Positions 28,278-36,701 of a stretch of 64,000 bases of DNA are shown one piece after another. Numbering within the stretch: the stretch's first letter is position 1; each line of letters begins with the position of its first letter. The notes beneath the pieces were generated by a model. It was not told where the DNA came from. It saw nothing but the letters and a program-made list of their open reading frames with translations, and ran no database searches. The translations under genes were made by a program, and so were the position numbers. The stretch comes from Nocardia asteroides. GTDB lineage: Bacteria; Actinomycetota; Actinomycetes; Mycobacteriales; Mycobacteriaceae. Location of the stretch: assembly GCF_900637185.1 (NCBI RefSeq), contig NZ_LR134352.1:248001-312000 (forward strand), in the 5' to 3' direction.

Positions 28278-29083
28278 CAGCGGTGCACCGCCGGACGCCA
28301 GCGCAGGGCGCGACGTTCGAGCAGTCGCACGATCGAGTCGGTGGCCAAGCCGAGCAGGCTGTAGATCAGCAGGCCGAACACCACGATGTCGGTGCGCAGG
28401 AATTCGCGGGCGTTGTTCACCACGAAGCCCAGACCGGCACTGGCATTGATCTGTTCGGCCACGATCAGCGACAGCCAGGCGATGCCCAGACTCTGCCGCG
28501 CGCCGACCAGGATCTGCGGCAGCGCGCCGGGCAGGATCAGCAGCCGCAGCCGCTCCGCGAGCCCGAGCCGCAACGCGCTGCCCAGCTCGAGCAGTTTCGG
28601 GTCGAGCTGCCGGATGCCGGCGAAGGTGTTGAGGTAGAGCGGGAAGAACACCCCGAGCGCGATCAGATAGACCTTCGGTTCCTCGCCGATCCCGAACCAG
28701 ATGATGAACAGCGGGATCAGGCCGAACAGCGGGATGGTGCGGATCATCTGCAACGGCGGGTCGACCGCGTATTCGCCGATCTTGCTCAGCCCGGCCAGCA
28801 CCCCGAGGACCAGCGCGAGCACCGCGCCGAGGACGAAGCCGTACAGCGCGCGCTGGCCGGAGACCAGCAGCGCCTCACCGAGCTGACCGGAACGGTAGGT
28901 CTCGAGACCGGCGTCCAGCACGACCGACGGCGCGGGCAGCTTCTTGGCCGAGATCCAGCCGCTGGTGCTGCCGATCTGCCAGATCAGCAGCAGCGCGACC
29001 GGCGAGAGGGCACGCAGAAAGCCCGGGCGACGGTACAGCGGGACCCGTCGCTCGGCGGTGTCGGTGGCCTTCTCCAACAGCAT
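28277..29083 (-). CDS. ssuC: Sulfonate-type ABC transporter permease
   Basis: A 268-residue BPD-type inner-membrane permease of the SsuC/TauC family with about six helices. The EAA-like cytoplasmic loop sits near residues 165-200 (ELGSALRLGLAERLRLLILP) and contacts SsuB. It is the first gene of the operon (ssuC-sORF-ssuB-ssuA), an order different from the common ssuABC or ssuEADCB arrangements. Confidence 0.9.
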   Translation of the reverse strand: MLLEKATDTAERRVPLYRRPGFLRALSPVALLLIWQIGSTSGWISAKKLPAPSVVLDAGLETYRSGQLGEALLVSGQRALYGFVLGAVLALVLGVLAGLSKIGEYAVDPPLQMIRTIPLFGLIPLFIIWFGIGEEPKVYLIALGVFFPLYLNTFAGIRQLDPKLLELGSALRLGLAERLRLLILPGALPQILVGARQSLGIAWLSLIVAEQINASAGLGFVVNNAREFLRTDIVVFGLLIYSLLGLATDSIVRLLERRALRWRPAVHR

Positions 29084-29140
29084 GCGTGCATGGTGCCCGC
29101 CCGCCCGCGCACGCCGACAGGGTTCGGATCAGCTCGAGGC

Positions 29141-29551
29141 TTACTCGCCGCGGCTCGAGATCTGCTGCACCGACCAGCTGTTGCCGTCGGGATCGTCGAA
29201 GAACACGAAGCCGACATTGTCGAGCGGATGCGGCATCGGCCGCGGATTCTCGCCGAGCACCTGCACGTCACCGACCTCGACGCCGCGTTCGATCAGCTCC
29301 GCCCGCGCCCGCTCGATATCGGGCACCACCAGTTGCAGGCCCTTGAGCGAACCGGGCGGCATGTGCGGCACCGCGCCCTTGCCGATGACGATCGAGCAGC
29401 CCGAACCGGGCGGGGTGAGCTGCACGATGCGGACCTCGTCGGAGATCACCGTGTCGTGGTCGACGACGAAGCCGAGCCGGTTCGCGTAGAAGTCCTTGGC
29501 GCGATCGATATCGGACACCGGGACGATGACGACTTCGAGCGTCCAGTTCAC
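29141..29551 (-). CDS. VOC-family (glyoxalase/dioxygenase-fold) protein
   Basis: A 136-residue vicinal-oxygen-chelate fold protein made of two beta-alpha-beta-beta-beta modules. It begins WTLEVVIVPVSDIDRAKDFY and ends with the typical GFVFFDDPDGNSWSVQQI. The fold often binds a metal, but the catalytic role cannot be assigned. It appears to be a single-gene unit, 57 bp downstream of ssuC sequence in the opposite reading order. Confidence 0.8.
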   Translation of the reverse strand: MNWTLEVVIVPVSDIDRAKDFYANRLGFVVDHDTVISDEVRIVQLTPPGSGCSIVIGKGAVPHMPPGSLKGLQLVVPDIERARAELIERGVEVGDVQVLGENPRPMPHPLDNVGFVFFDDPDGNSWSVQQISSRGE

Positions 29552-29630
29552 GAGATACCTTCCGACGGATGGTTCACGGTCGAGCCGAGTCTGCCACCGC
29601 CGGGCACGCGCCGTCGGCCGTACCGACCGT

Positions 29631-30278
29631 TCAGACCCGGCGTTCCCAGCGCCAGGCGTACTCCCCCTCCGCCGGTGGCGGGCCCGGCAGCGTGCCCTCG
29701 ACCGTCATCCCGTCGAGCAGCAGGGCCAGCACCCGCCGTCGCAGTTCGGCGGTGCGTGCCGGGTCGGGCATGGTGACCGCGGCACACGCCTCCAGCAGCA
29801 GGCCCAGGTCCTGGGCGTCGAAGTCGGGGCGCAGCCGTCCGCTGGCATGGGCGCGGCGGACGAGTTCGGTGGCGGCCTCGCCGGCGTGGATCACGTCGGG
29901 CAGCATCGATTCGTCGGGGGTGAAGGTGCCCGCCAGCTTCACCGTCAGCGAGTGCACGTCGGCCTCGACCACCCGTTCCAGGAAGCCGACGAAGCCCGCC
30001 CAGCCGTCCGGATCCGCCAGCGCCGCATCGGCTTCGGCGTTGTACCGGCGCAGCCCCTCGTGGCACAGCGTGCGCAGCAACTCCTCCTTGCTGGGGTATC
30101 GGCGATAGAGGGCGCTGATCCCGACGCCCGCCTTCTCCGCGACGGCCGCGATCGGTGCGCCCGGATCGCTCAGGAACACGGCGCGCGCGGCGTCGAGGAT
30201 CAGGCCGTTGTTGCGCGCGGCCTGGGCCTTGCGGCCGGACAGGCGGGGCTGAGCTGCGGTTTCGGTCTCGTTCGGCAT
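29631..30278 (-). CDS. TetR-family regulator divergent from an epoxide hydrolase
   Basis: A 215-residue TetR repressor. HTH region about residues 20-65 (APIAAVAEKAGVGISALYRR, then YPSKEELL) and a TetR C-terminal ligand domain. ATG at 30278 is used; the frame is open to 30353 but that extension lies inside the intergenic dyad. It is divergent from the epoxide hydrolase across 89 bp holding a 54-bp near-perfect dyad. It therefore most likely represses both itself and the hydrolase until an inducer appears. Confidence 0.88.
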   Translation of the reverse strand: MPNETETAAQPRLSGRKAQAARNNGLILDAARAVFLSDPGAPIAAVAEKAGVGISALYRRYPSKEELLRTLCHEGLRRYNAEADAALADPDGWAGFVGFLERVVEADVHSLTVKLAGTFTPDESMLPDVIHAGEAATELVRRAHASGRLRPDFDAQDLGLLLEACAAVTMPDPARTAELRRRVLALLLDGMTVEGTLPGPPPAEGEYAWRWERRV

Positions 30279-30297
30279 GAATGTCAGCCTACCACTT

Positions 30298-30351
30298 GAA
30301 ACGGAATGATCCGTTCTGCTACGTTTGGAACAGAACGAAGCATTCCGTTTC
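30298..30351. promoter_or_regulatory. 54-bp operator dyad between tetR and the epoxide hydrolase gene
   Basis: Arms GAAACGGAATG (30298-30308) and CATTCCGTTTC (30341-30351) are perfectly complementary. Continuing inward, 19 of 21 positions pair across the centre at 30324/30325. Each half is itself nearly palindromic (AACGGA-TGA-TCCGTT type). The dyad can therefore hold two TetR dimers. A possible -35 (TTGAAA, 30296-30301) and -10 (TACGTT, 30320-30325) for the hydrolase lie inside it. Confidence 0.85.
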
Positions 30352-30367
30352 ACAAAGAGGAGTCGAC

Positions 30368-31513
30368 ATGACCGCCACGGCCACCATCACCCCCTTCCGC
30401 ATCGAGGTCCCGCAGGCCCGGCTCGACGACCTCGCCGCCCGCCTGCGCAACGCGCTGTACCCGGACGAGCTGCCCGGCGTCGGCGACGCCTACGGCGTCC
30501 CGGCCGACCGGGTGCGCGCCCTCGCGCAGTACTGGCTGGAAGAGTTCGACTGGCGCGCACTGGAATCCGAGCTGAACGCGTACCCGCAGTTCACCACCGA
30601 GATCGAGGGCGAGGACATCCACTTCCTGCACATCCGGTCCTCGCGACCCGACGCCACCCCGGTGATCCTCACCCACGGCTGGCCCGGCTCGATCCTCGAG
30701 TACGTCGACGTGATCGCCCCGCTCACCGAGCCCGAATCGGCCGACGATCCGGCCTTCCACCTGGTGATCCCCTCGCTGCCCGGCTTCGGCTTCTCCGGCC
30801 CCACCCGCAGCACCGGCTGGAACCGCTACCGCACCGCCCGCGCCTGGGCCGAGCTGATGGCCCGCCTCGGGTACGAGCGCTACGGCGCCATCGGCAACGA
30901 CGGCGGCTCGATGGTCTCCCCCGAACTCGGCCGCATCGCGCCGGACCGCGTGCTCGGCGTGCATGTCACCCAGCTGTTCTCGTTCCCCTCCGGCGATCCG
31001 GCGGAGTTCGAGGGCCTGTCCGAGGCGGACATGGCCGCGCTGGGGCACCTGCAGTGGTTCCACGAGAACAAGATGGCCTTCAACACCCTGCACAGCCAGC
31101 AGCCGCAGACCCTGGCCTACGCGCTGGCCGATTCCCCGCTCGGCCTGCTCGGCTGGAACTCGCAGCTGTTCGGCGAATCCCTCGACGCGCGGTTCGTCGT
31201 GGCGAATGTGGCGCTGTACTGGCTCACCGGCACGGCGGGCTCGTCGCTGCGGTTCTACTACGAGGACGCGCACGCCACCGAACACCCCACCGAGCCGACC
31301 ACGGTGCCGACCGCGCTGGCCATGTTCGCCGGTGACTTCCAGTCGATCCGCCGCTTCGCCGAGCGCGACCACGGCAATATCGTCAGCTGGAATTCCTACG
31401 ACACCGCCGCGGAATCGGGCGGCGCGAACGACGCGGCCGGGCACTACGCCGCGCACGAGGCGCCCGAGGTGCTGGTCGGCGACATCCGCCGGTTCTTCGC
31501 CGGACTGGCCTGA
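30368..31513 (+). CDS. Epoxide hydrolase
   Basis: A 381-residue alpha/beta hydrolase with an N-terminal EHN domain (residues 8-115). HGWPGS (103-108) supplies the oxyanion site and the nucleophile is Asp178 in IGNDGGS. It hydrolyses epoxides to diols by a covalent alkyl-enzyme route. ATG at 30368 has AGAGGAG 6 nt upstream. Its promoter overlaps the large TetR dyad, so induction by an epoxide or related compound is likely. A strong hairpin follows the gene. Confidence 0.92.
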   Translation: MTATATITPFRIEVPQARLDDLAARLRNALYPDELPGVGDAYGVPADRVRALAQYWLEEFDWRALESELNAYPQFTTEIEGEDIHFLHIRSSRPDATPVILTHGWPGSILEYVDVIAPLTEPESADDPAFHLVIPSLPGFGFSGPTRSTGWNRYRTARAWAELMARLGYERYGAIGNDGGSMVSPELGRIAPDRVLGVHVTQLFSFPSGDPAEFEGLSEADMAALGHLQWFHENKMAFNTLHSQQPQTLAYALADSPLGLLGWNSQLFGESLDARFVVANVALYWLTGTAGSSLRFYYEDAHATEHPTEPTTVPTALAMFAGDFQSIRRFAERDHGNIVSWNSYDTAAESGGANDAAGHYAAHEAPEVLVGDIRRFFAGLA

Positions 31514-31525
31514 TCGGACCTCGGT

Positions 31526-31566
31526 GCCGCGGCCCACGCTCCCCTCATCGGCGCGTGGGTCGCGGC
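31526..31566. terminator. Hairpin terminator between epoxide hydrolase and the COG0523 gene
   Basis: GCCGCGGCCCACGC (31526-31539) pairs with GCGTGGGTCGCGGC (31553-31566) with one mismatch in 14. On the plus strand it is followed by CCTTTCG. It lies between two convergent genes and can serve both. Confidence 0.7.
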
Positions 31567-31617
31567 CCTTTCGAATCATGCACCAGCGCAGGGTGATACG
31601 CGCACCGAAGTCACCAA

Positions 31618-32766
31618 TCAGTGATGCTCGTGCAGTTCACCCCAGGCCGGGAAGGGATCGGCGAAGCCGGTCCAGGCCGCCGGACCGGCCGCGAGCTCGG
31701 CATCGGTGAGCAGCGCGGCGTCGAGTTCGCGGCGGATCGCGGGCGCGTCCAGGCGCACCCCGATGAACACGATCTCCTGGCCGGCGGGCACCTCGAGCGT
31801 GGACCACCAGGCGCCCGGCTCGAAGGTCAGGTTCGGCCCGGCCTGCGACCAGATGGCGGCCAGCTCGGGGCGGCTGGCGATCCAGCAGAAACCCTTGCTG
31901 CGCAACATCCCTCGCAGTCCCGAGAGCACCTCGCCCAGACGCTCCGGATGGAACGGCCGATCGGCGCGATAGGTGAGGCTGCTGATGCCGTACTCCTCGG
32001 TCTCGGGCGTGTGCCCGCCCGCCAACTCCTCGGCCCAGCCGTCGGCCTCGGCCGCGACCACCGGGTTGTAGCGGCCGGTGCCGAGCACCTCGCCCAGCTC
32101 GACCACGCCGCGCTCGATCCGCAGCACGTGCGCGCGCGGATTGAGCCTGCGCACCGTGGCCTCGACGGTGGCGGCGGCGTTCGCGCTCACCAGGTCGGTC
32201 TTGTTGATCAGCAGCACGTCGGCGAATTCCACCTGGTCGACGAGCAGGTCGGCGATGGTGCGCGAATCCCCCTCGCCCGCTTCGAGTTCGCGCTCGGCCA
32301 GGGCCTGGCCCTTCACCAGTTCGGCCAGGAAGGTCGAGGCGTCGACGACGGTCACCATGGTGTCGAGCCGGGCCAGCTCGCCGAGGCGGAACCCGTCCTC
32401 GAACTCCCAGTCGAAGGTGGCGGCCACCGGCATCGGCTCGGAGATGCCGGTGGACTCGATCACCAGCTGGTCGAAGCGCCCGTCGCGGGCCAGCTTGGCG
32501 ACCGCCTCGATCAGGTCCTCGCGCAGCGTGCAGCAGATGCAGCCGTTGGTGAGCTCGACCAGCTTCTCCTCGGTCCGGTCCAGGTGACCCTGGCCCGCGA
32601 CGAGCGCGGCGTCGATATTGACCTCGCTCATGTCGTTGACGATCACCGCGACCCGGCGGCCGTCGCGGTTGGCGAGGATGTGGTTGAGCAGGGTGGTCTT
32701 GCCCGCGCCGAGGAAGCCGGACAGCACGGTGACGGGCAGATGCGCGGTGGGTGCGGAGTTGGTCAC
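31618..32766 (-). CDS. COG0523 (CobW/ZNG1-like) GTP-dependent metallochaperone
   Basis: A 382-residue G3E GTPase: Walker [10 protein letters not shown] (17-25), the metal-binding CxCC motif CICC (76-79), and a CobW_C domain near the C-terminus, ending in a His-containing tail (ELHEHH). Zinc-responsive COG0523 proteins insert zinc into client enzymes during limitation. A Zur-box-like dyad begins 5 bp before the GTG start, which supports the zinc assignment over cobalt or nitrile-hydratase roles. It is transcribed alone, divergent from thiD. Confidence 0.9.
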   Translation of the reverse strand: MTNSAPTAHLPVTVLSGFLGAGKTTLLNHILANRDGRRVAVIVNDMSEVNIDAALVAGQGHLDRTEEKLVELTNGCICCTLREDLIEAVAKLARDGRFDQLVIESTGISEPMPVAATFDWEFEDGFRLGELARLDTMVTVVDASTFLAELVKGQALAERELEAGEGDSRTIADLLVDQVEFADVLLINKTDLVSANAAATVEATVRRLNPRAHVLRIERGVVELGEVLGTGRYNPVVAAEADGWAEELAGGHTPETEEYGISSLTYRADRPFHPERLGEVLSGLRGMLRSKGFCWIASRPELAAIWSQAGPNLTFEPGAWWSTLEVPAGQEIVFIGVRLDAPAIRRELDAALLTDAELAAGPAAWTGFADPFPAWGELHEHH

Positions 32767-32771
32767 GAGTT

Positions 32772-32790
32772 AATGATAATGGTTTTCATT
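32772..32790 (-). promoter_or_regulatory. Zur-box-like operator of the COG0523 gene
   Basis: AATGATAATGGTTTTCATT is an A/T-rich 19-bp dyad (7 of 9 positions symmetrical) resembling the AATGATAATxATTATCATT pattern of Zur sites. It stands out in a high-GC background. It lies only 5 bp from the GTG start, so the transcript may be leaderless or the operator overlaps the initiation site. Confidence 0.75.
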
Positions 32791-32843
32791 TGCTCTCGGC
32801 GGTCGGGGTCCCCTGGTCCGCGCGCCGGTCGTAGGGTTGGGGC

Positions 32844-33692
32844 GTGAAAATGCTGCCGCTGACCCCCGATGGCCAGACCCCTGTTCGCGCGCTCACCATC
32901 GCGGGCACCGATTCCGGTGGCGGCGCGGGCATCCAGGCCGACTCACGCACGATGGCGCTGTGCGGTGTGCACGCCTGCGTGGCGGTGGCCGCGGTGACCG
33001 TGCAGAACACGGTGGGCGTCAGCGGATTTCACGAGATCCCGCCGCAGATCGTGGCCGACCAGGTGCGCACGGTGGTCGGCGACATCGGGATCGGGGCGGC
33101 CAAGACCGGCATGCTCGCCTCCACCGCGATCATCGAGGCCGTCGCCGAGGTGTGCCGGGAGGTGGGGATCGGCCGCGACGGCACGATTCCGCTGGTCGTC
33201 GACCCGGTGGCCGCGTCCATGCACGGCGATCCGCTGCTGCACACCGAGGCCCTCGACGCGGTGCGGACCACCCTGATCCCGCTGGCCACCGTGGTGACCC
33301 CGAATCTGGACGAGGTCCGGCTGATCACCGGTATCGAGGTGGTCGACGACGCCACCGCGCGCAAGGCCGCCGAGGCGCTGCACGCGCTGGGCGCGCAGTG
33401 GGCGATCGTGAAGGGCGGGCACCTGCGCTCCTCGGAGGTGAGCACCGACCTGCTCTACGACGGCGACACCTTCCGCGAGTTCACCGCGCCGCGCATCGCC
33501 ACCGGCAACGACCACGGCGGCGGCGACACCCTGGCCGCGGCCATCGCGAGCGCGCTGGCCAACGGATACGCGGTGCCGGACGCGGTCGCCTTCGCCAAGG
33601 AGTGGACCTACCGCTGCCTGGCCGCCTCCTACGATCTCGGCGCGGGCCACGGCCCGGTGTCCCCGCTGTGGCGGTTGCGCGCCGACGCCTAG
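32844..33692 (+). CDS. thiD: Hydroxymethylpyrimidine(-phosphate) kinase
   Basis: A 282-residue ribokinase-fold kinase that phosphorylates HMP and HMP-P in thiamine synthesis. Landmarks: ALTIAGTDSGGGAGIQAD at the N-terminus, AAKTGMLAS, VVDPVAASMHGD, TPNLDEV, and the C-terminal anion hole GGGDTLAAA (general base Asp). It starts with GTG at 32844. Backbone counterpart is Rv0422c, which in M. tuberculosis lies next to thiC. Here thiC is 15 kb away, separated by accessory genes. No THI element precedes it. Confidence 0.95.
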   Translation: MKMLPLTPDGQTPVRALTIAGTDSGGGAGIQADSRTMALCGVHACVAVAAVTVQNTVGVSGFHEIPPQIVADQVRTVVGDIGIGAAKTGMLASTAIIEAVAEVCREVGIGRDGTIPLVVDPVAASMHGDPLLHTEALDAVRTTLIPLATVVTPNLDEVRLITGIEVVDDATARKAAEALHALGAQWAIVKGGHLRSSEVSTDLLYDGDTFREFTAPRIATGNDHGGGDTLAAAIASALANGYAVPDAVAFAKEWTYRCLAASYDLGAGHGPVSPLWRLRADA

Positions 33693-33811
33693 CGTGGCGT
33701 CGCGAAGTTGTCGGTGGGCGGGTTCATACTGAATTCGCCGCACCACCACCGGTTCCAACGACGTAGCCGGCGAGAACAACGGGGTTCGTGCCGGGCGCGG
33801 CAGCGAAACCG

Positions 33812-34537
33812 TCAGCCGAGTGCGAACGCGTCGCGCAGCGGCTGCGCCGGGTCGATCTTGACACCGTTGAAGCGCGCGTGCGCCATGGCCAGCGCGGAGA
33901 TGCTCTCGGCGAGATAGTCGACGAAGCGTTCCACCGGCATCGCCGAGACCTCGCGCTGATTCGCGCCGAGCCACCAGTCCGTGGCCGAGGCCACCGCGCC
34001 GAAAATCGAATAGTTCACCAATTCGATCCCGGCCACGTCGACCGATTCCGTCGGCAGCAGGCCCGCGAAGAATTCGGCGGCCCGGCGTGCGGACTGCCTG
34101 GCGGCGACCAGCGCCCGTTCGGTCTCCTTGGCCTGCTGACTGAAATGGCTGTGCAGCATGAACCGGAAGACGTTCGGATGTTCCGAGACCACGGCCACGT
34201 ATTCGGCGGCGGCGCGGCGGACCAGCTCGGCGACGGAATCGTCGGTGAGGTTCACCCCGCCGAGCAGCCGCTCCCAGAGCATGTCGCGCACCCGGTCGAC
34301 GATCGCGTTGTACAGGTCGGTCTTGTCCTCGAAATGGCGGTAGAGCTTGGGCTTGGCCGCGCCGGCCTCCTTGGCGATATCGCCCATGCTCACATCGGGG
34401 CCGACCCGGTCCAGGGCGCGGAACGCGGCGTCGACGAACTCGGTCCGCACCTGGATGCGGTGTTCGCGCCAGCGTTCGGTCCGCGCGTCGACACGACGGC
34501 CCGGCACTTCGTCGGCCTTTCGGTAACCCCGCGTCAC
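33812..34537 (-). CDS. TetR-family regulator with long N-terminal arm
   Basis: A 241-residue TetR repressor. The HTH lies at about residues 45-80 (GPDVSMGDIAKEAGAAKPKL, then YRHFEDKTDLY), preceded by an unusually long basic arm (RGYRKADEVPGRRVDARTER). The start is uncertain: GTG at 34537 is the best, with only a weak ribosome-binding site. It is divergent from the methyltransferase gene. The intergenic region has a 13-bp GC palindrome (34575-34587) that could be its operator. Confidence 0.8.
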   Translation of the reverse strand: MTRGYRKADEVPGRRVDARTERWREHRIQVRTEFVDAAFRALDRVGPDVSMGDIAKEAGAAKPKLYRHFEDKTDLYNAIVDRVRDMLWERLLGGVNLTDDSVAELVRRAAAEYVAVVSEHPNVFRFMLHSHFSQQAKETERALVAARQSARRAAEFFAGLLPTESVDVAGIELVNYSIFGAVASATDWWLGANQREVSAMPVERFVDYLAESISALAMAHARFNGVKIDPAQPLRDAFALG

Positions 34538-34670
34538 GGGCAGAAGCTTATGGGCGCGGTCGGTCCGGGCGTTTCGCGGGGCCCGCGCTTTGCCGAACCG
34601 GCAATTATTCTTGCGGATTCTGGACAGGCGCCCGCACCATCGAAGCAACACCGACCGAACAGGAGCTCCG

Positions 34671-35297
34671 ATGACCGAGACCGCGCAGACCGCCGAAGAA
34701 TTCTGGGAAGGCTTCTACGCCGAACGGGACCAGATCTGGACCGGCAACGCCAACAAGACCCTCGTCCGCGAGGTCACCGGGATGAGCCCCGGCACCGCGC
34801 TCGACCTCGGCTGCGGCGAGGGCGGCGACGCGATCTGGCTGGCCGCCCAGGGCTGGCGGGTCACCGCCGTCGACGTGTCGGCCACGGCCATGGAACGCGG
34901 CGCCCGGCACGCCGCCGACGCCGGCGTGCAGGTCACCTGGGAGCGCCACGACCTGCAGGAGAGCTTCCCGGCGGGCACCTTCGACCTGGTCTCCGCGCAG
35001 TTCCTGCACTCCCCGGTCGAGCGGACCGACGAGCGCGCGACCATCCTGCGCAAGGCCGCGGCCGCCGTCGCGCCGGGCGGCGTGCTGGTGATCGGCAGCC
35101 ACGCGCACTGGCCCACCTGGGTGACCACCCCGCCGGAGCACGTCGCGTTCCCGACCATCGAGGACATGCTCGGCCAGCTGGCACTCGGGCCGGAGTGGCA
35201 GGTGGAGACCGCCGAACTGGTCACCAGCCCGTCGACCAGCCCCGAGGGCGTCGAGGGCGAACGCGCCGACAGCGTGCTGCGCGTGCGCCGCGCCTGA
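34671..35297 (+). CDS. Class I SAM-dependent methyltransferase
   Basis: A 208-residue Rossmann-fold methyltransferase. Motif I ALDLGCGEGGDAIWLA binds S-adenosylmethionine; VTAVDVSATAM (acidic loop) and FDLVSAQFLH follow. The acceptor is unknown; relatives include tellurite-resistance TehB-like and thiopurine-type enzymes. ATG at 34671 has AGGAG upstream. It is divergent from a TetR gene that may control it. Confidence 0.85.
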   Translation: MTETAQTAEEFWEGFYAERDQIWTGNANKTLVREVTGMSPGTALDLGCGEGGDAIWLAAQGWRVTAVDVSATAMERGARHAADAGVQVTWERHDLQESFPAGTFDLVSAQFLHSPVERTDERATILRKAAAAVAPGGVLVIGSHAHWPTWVTTPPEHVAFPTIEDMLGQLALGPEWQVETAELVTSPSTSPEGVEGERADSVLRVRRA

Positions 35298-35302
35298 GGA
35301 TC

Positions 35303-35335
35303 CCCAGCAACCTCCCAGCTCGGTCCCAGCTCGGT
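35303..35335 (+). repeat. Three 11-bp direct repeats upstream of the glycosyltransferase operon
   Basis: CCCAGCAACCT, CCCAGCTCGGT, CCCAGCTCGGT follow one another without spacers (35303-35313, 35314-35324, 35325-35335). The last two are identical. An 11-bp period places each copy on the same DNA face, the pattern of OmpR/PhoB-type response-regulator boxes. They lie 28 bp before the start of the GT2-GtrA gene. Confidence 0.6.
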
Positions 35336-35363
35336 GGCAGCGCCGCCGCCGAGGGTGGGTGCC

Positions 35364-36701
35364 ATGACCCAGACCGAGGCCGAGCCACCGGCCATCCAGA
35401 GCAGCCCAGCGCCGGTGCTCGACGTGGTGATTCCCGTCTACAACGAAGAAACCGACCTGGGCCTGTGCGTGCGCAGGCTGCACACCTACCTGCGCGACGG
35501 CTTCCCGTTCACCGCCAGGATCACGATCGCCGACAATGCCAGCACCGACGCCACCCTCGCGGTGGCCCGGCTGCTGGCCGACGAACTCGACGGCGTGCGG
35601 GTCCTGCACCTGGACGCCAAGGGCCGCGGCCGGGCGCTGCGCGCGGCCTGGGCGGGCTCGGACGCCACAGTCGTCGCGTACATGGACGTCGACCTGTCGA
35701 CCGATCTGAACGCGCTGCTGCCGCTGGTCGCGCCGCTGGTCTCCGGCCATTCCGATCTCGCGATCGGGACCAGGCTGGACGCGGCGGCCAGGGTAGTGCG
35801 CGGCCCCAAACGCGAGATCATCTCCCGCTGCTACAACCTGCTGCTGAAGACCACCCTGCGCGCGCACTTCTCCGACGCGCAGTGCGGCTTCAAGGCGGTG
35901 CGCGGTGACGTCGCCCGCGAACTGCTGCCCCTGGTGCGCGACGGGGAATGGTTCTTCGACACCGAACTGCTGGTGCTCGCCGAACGCGCCGGCCTGCGCA
36001 TCCACGAGGTGCCCGTCGACTGGATCGACGACCCCGACAGCCGGGTCGACATCGTCGACACCGCCCGCAAGGACCTGCGCGGCATCTGGCGGCTCACCAG
36101 GGCGCTGGCCACCGGCGCGCTGCCGCTGGACGAGCTGCGTGCCGCGGTCGGGCGCGAACCGCTGGTGGCCGGGGTGCCGCTGGGGATGGTCGGGCAGCTG
36201 GTGCGGTTCGCGATCGTCGGCGTGCTGTCCACGCTGGCCTACATCGTGCTGTATCTGCTGTTGCAGCCGCTGTTCGGCGGCCAAGGCGCCAATCTGGTGG
36301 CCCTGCTGGTGACGGCGGTGGGCAATACCGCCGTCAACCGGGCCTTCACCTTCGGGGTGCGCGGGCGGCGGGACGCGGTGTCGCATCAGTTCCAGGGGCT
36401 GGCGATCTTCGGGTTCGGGCTGGCGATCACCAGTGGGTCGCTGTTCGCGCTGCACCGGTGGGCGCCCGACGCGCCCGTCGCGCTGGAGCTGGCCGTGCTG
36501 ATCGGCGCGAATCTGCTCGCGACGCTGGCGCGATTCGTCGGCCTGCGCTGGGTCTTCCGGGACGCGGGCGCGGGTAGCCCGGCCTCTGCCGTGACGGAAC
36601 CGATGCCGCGGGTCGCCGTCCCGAGCGAGTCCACCTCGCTCGCCGGTCGCCACCTGGCCGCCGTCACCTCGGACCCGAACGCGACGGAGGTGCGCCGATG
36701 A
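35364..36701 (+). CDS. GT2 polyprenyl-phosphate glycosyltransferase fused to a GtrA domain
   Basis: A 445-residue protein with two parts. The N-terminal GT2/DPM-like glycosyltransferase (about residues 18-260) has [23 protein letters not shown], the metal-binding YMDVDLSTD and the QCGFKA region. A GtrA-like four-helix membrane domain follows (about 285-400). Such proteins load a sugar from a nucleotide donor onto polyprenyl phosphate and may help flip it. The stop overlaps the next gene (ATGA), whose GT39-type product would use the lipid-linked sugar outside the membrane. Confidence 0.88.
   Translation: MTQTEAEPPAIQSSPAPVLDVVIPVYNEETDLGLCVRRLHTYLRDGFPFTARITIADNASTDATLAVARLLADELDGVRVLHLDAKGRGRALRAAWAGSDATVVAYMDVDLSTDLNALLPLVAPLVSGHSDLAIGTRLDAAARVVRGPKREIISRCYNLLLKTTLRAHFSDAQCGFKAVRGDVARELLPLVRDGEWFFDTELLVLAERAGLRIHEVPVDWIDDPDSRVDIVDTARKDLRGIWRLTRALATGALPLDELRAAVGREPLVAGVPLGMVGQLVRFAIVGVLSTLAYIVLYLLLQPLFGGQGANLVALLVTAVGNTAVNRAFTFGVRGRRDAVSHQFQGLAIFGFGLAITSGSLFALHRWAPDAPVALELAVLIGANLLATLARFVGLRWVFRDAGAGSPASAVTEPMPRVAVPSESTSLAGRHLAAVTSDPNATEVRR

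Noticed and set aside
33693..33811. Small genes or a terminator between thiD and the convergent TetR gene
   Set aside because: No convincing stem, ribosome-binding site or coding bias seen in these 119 bp.
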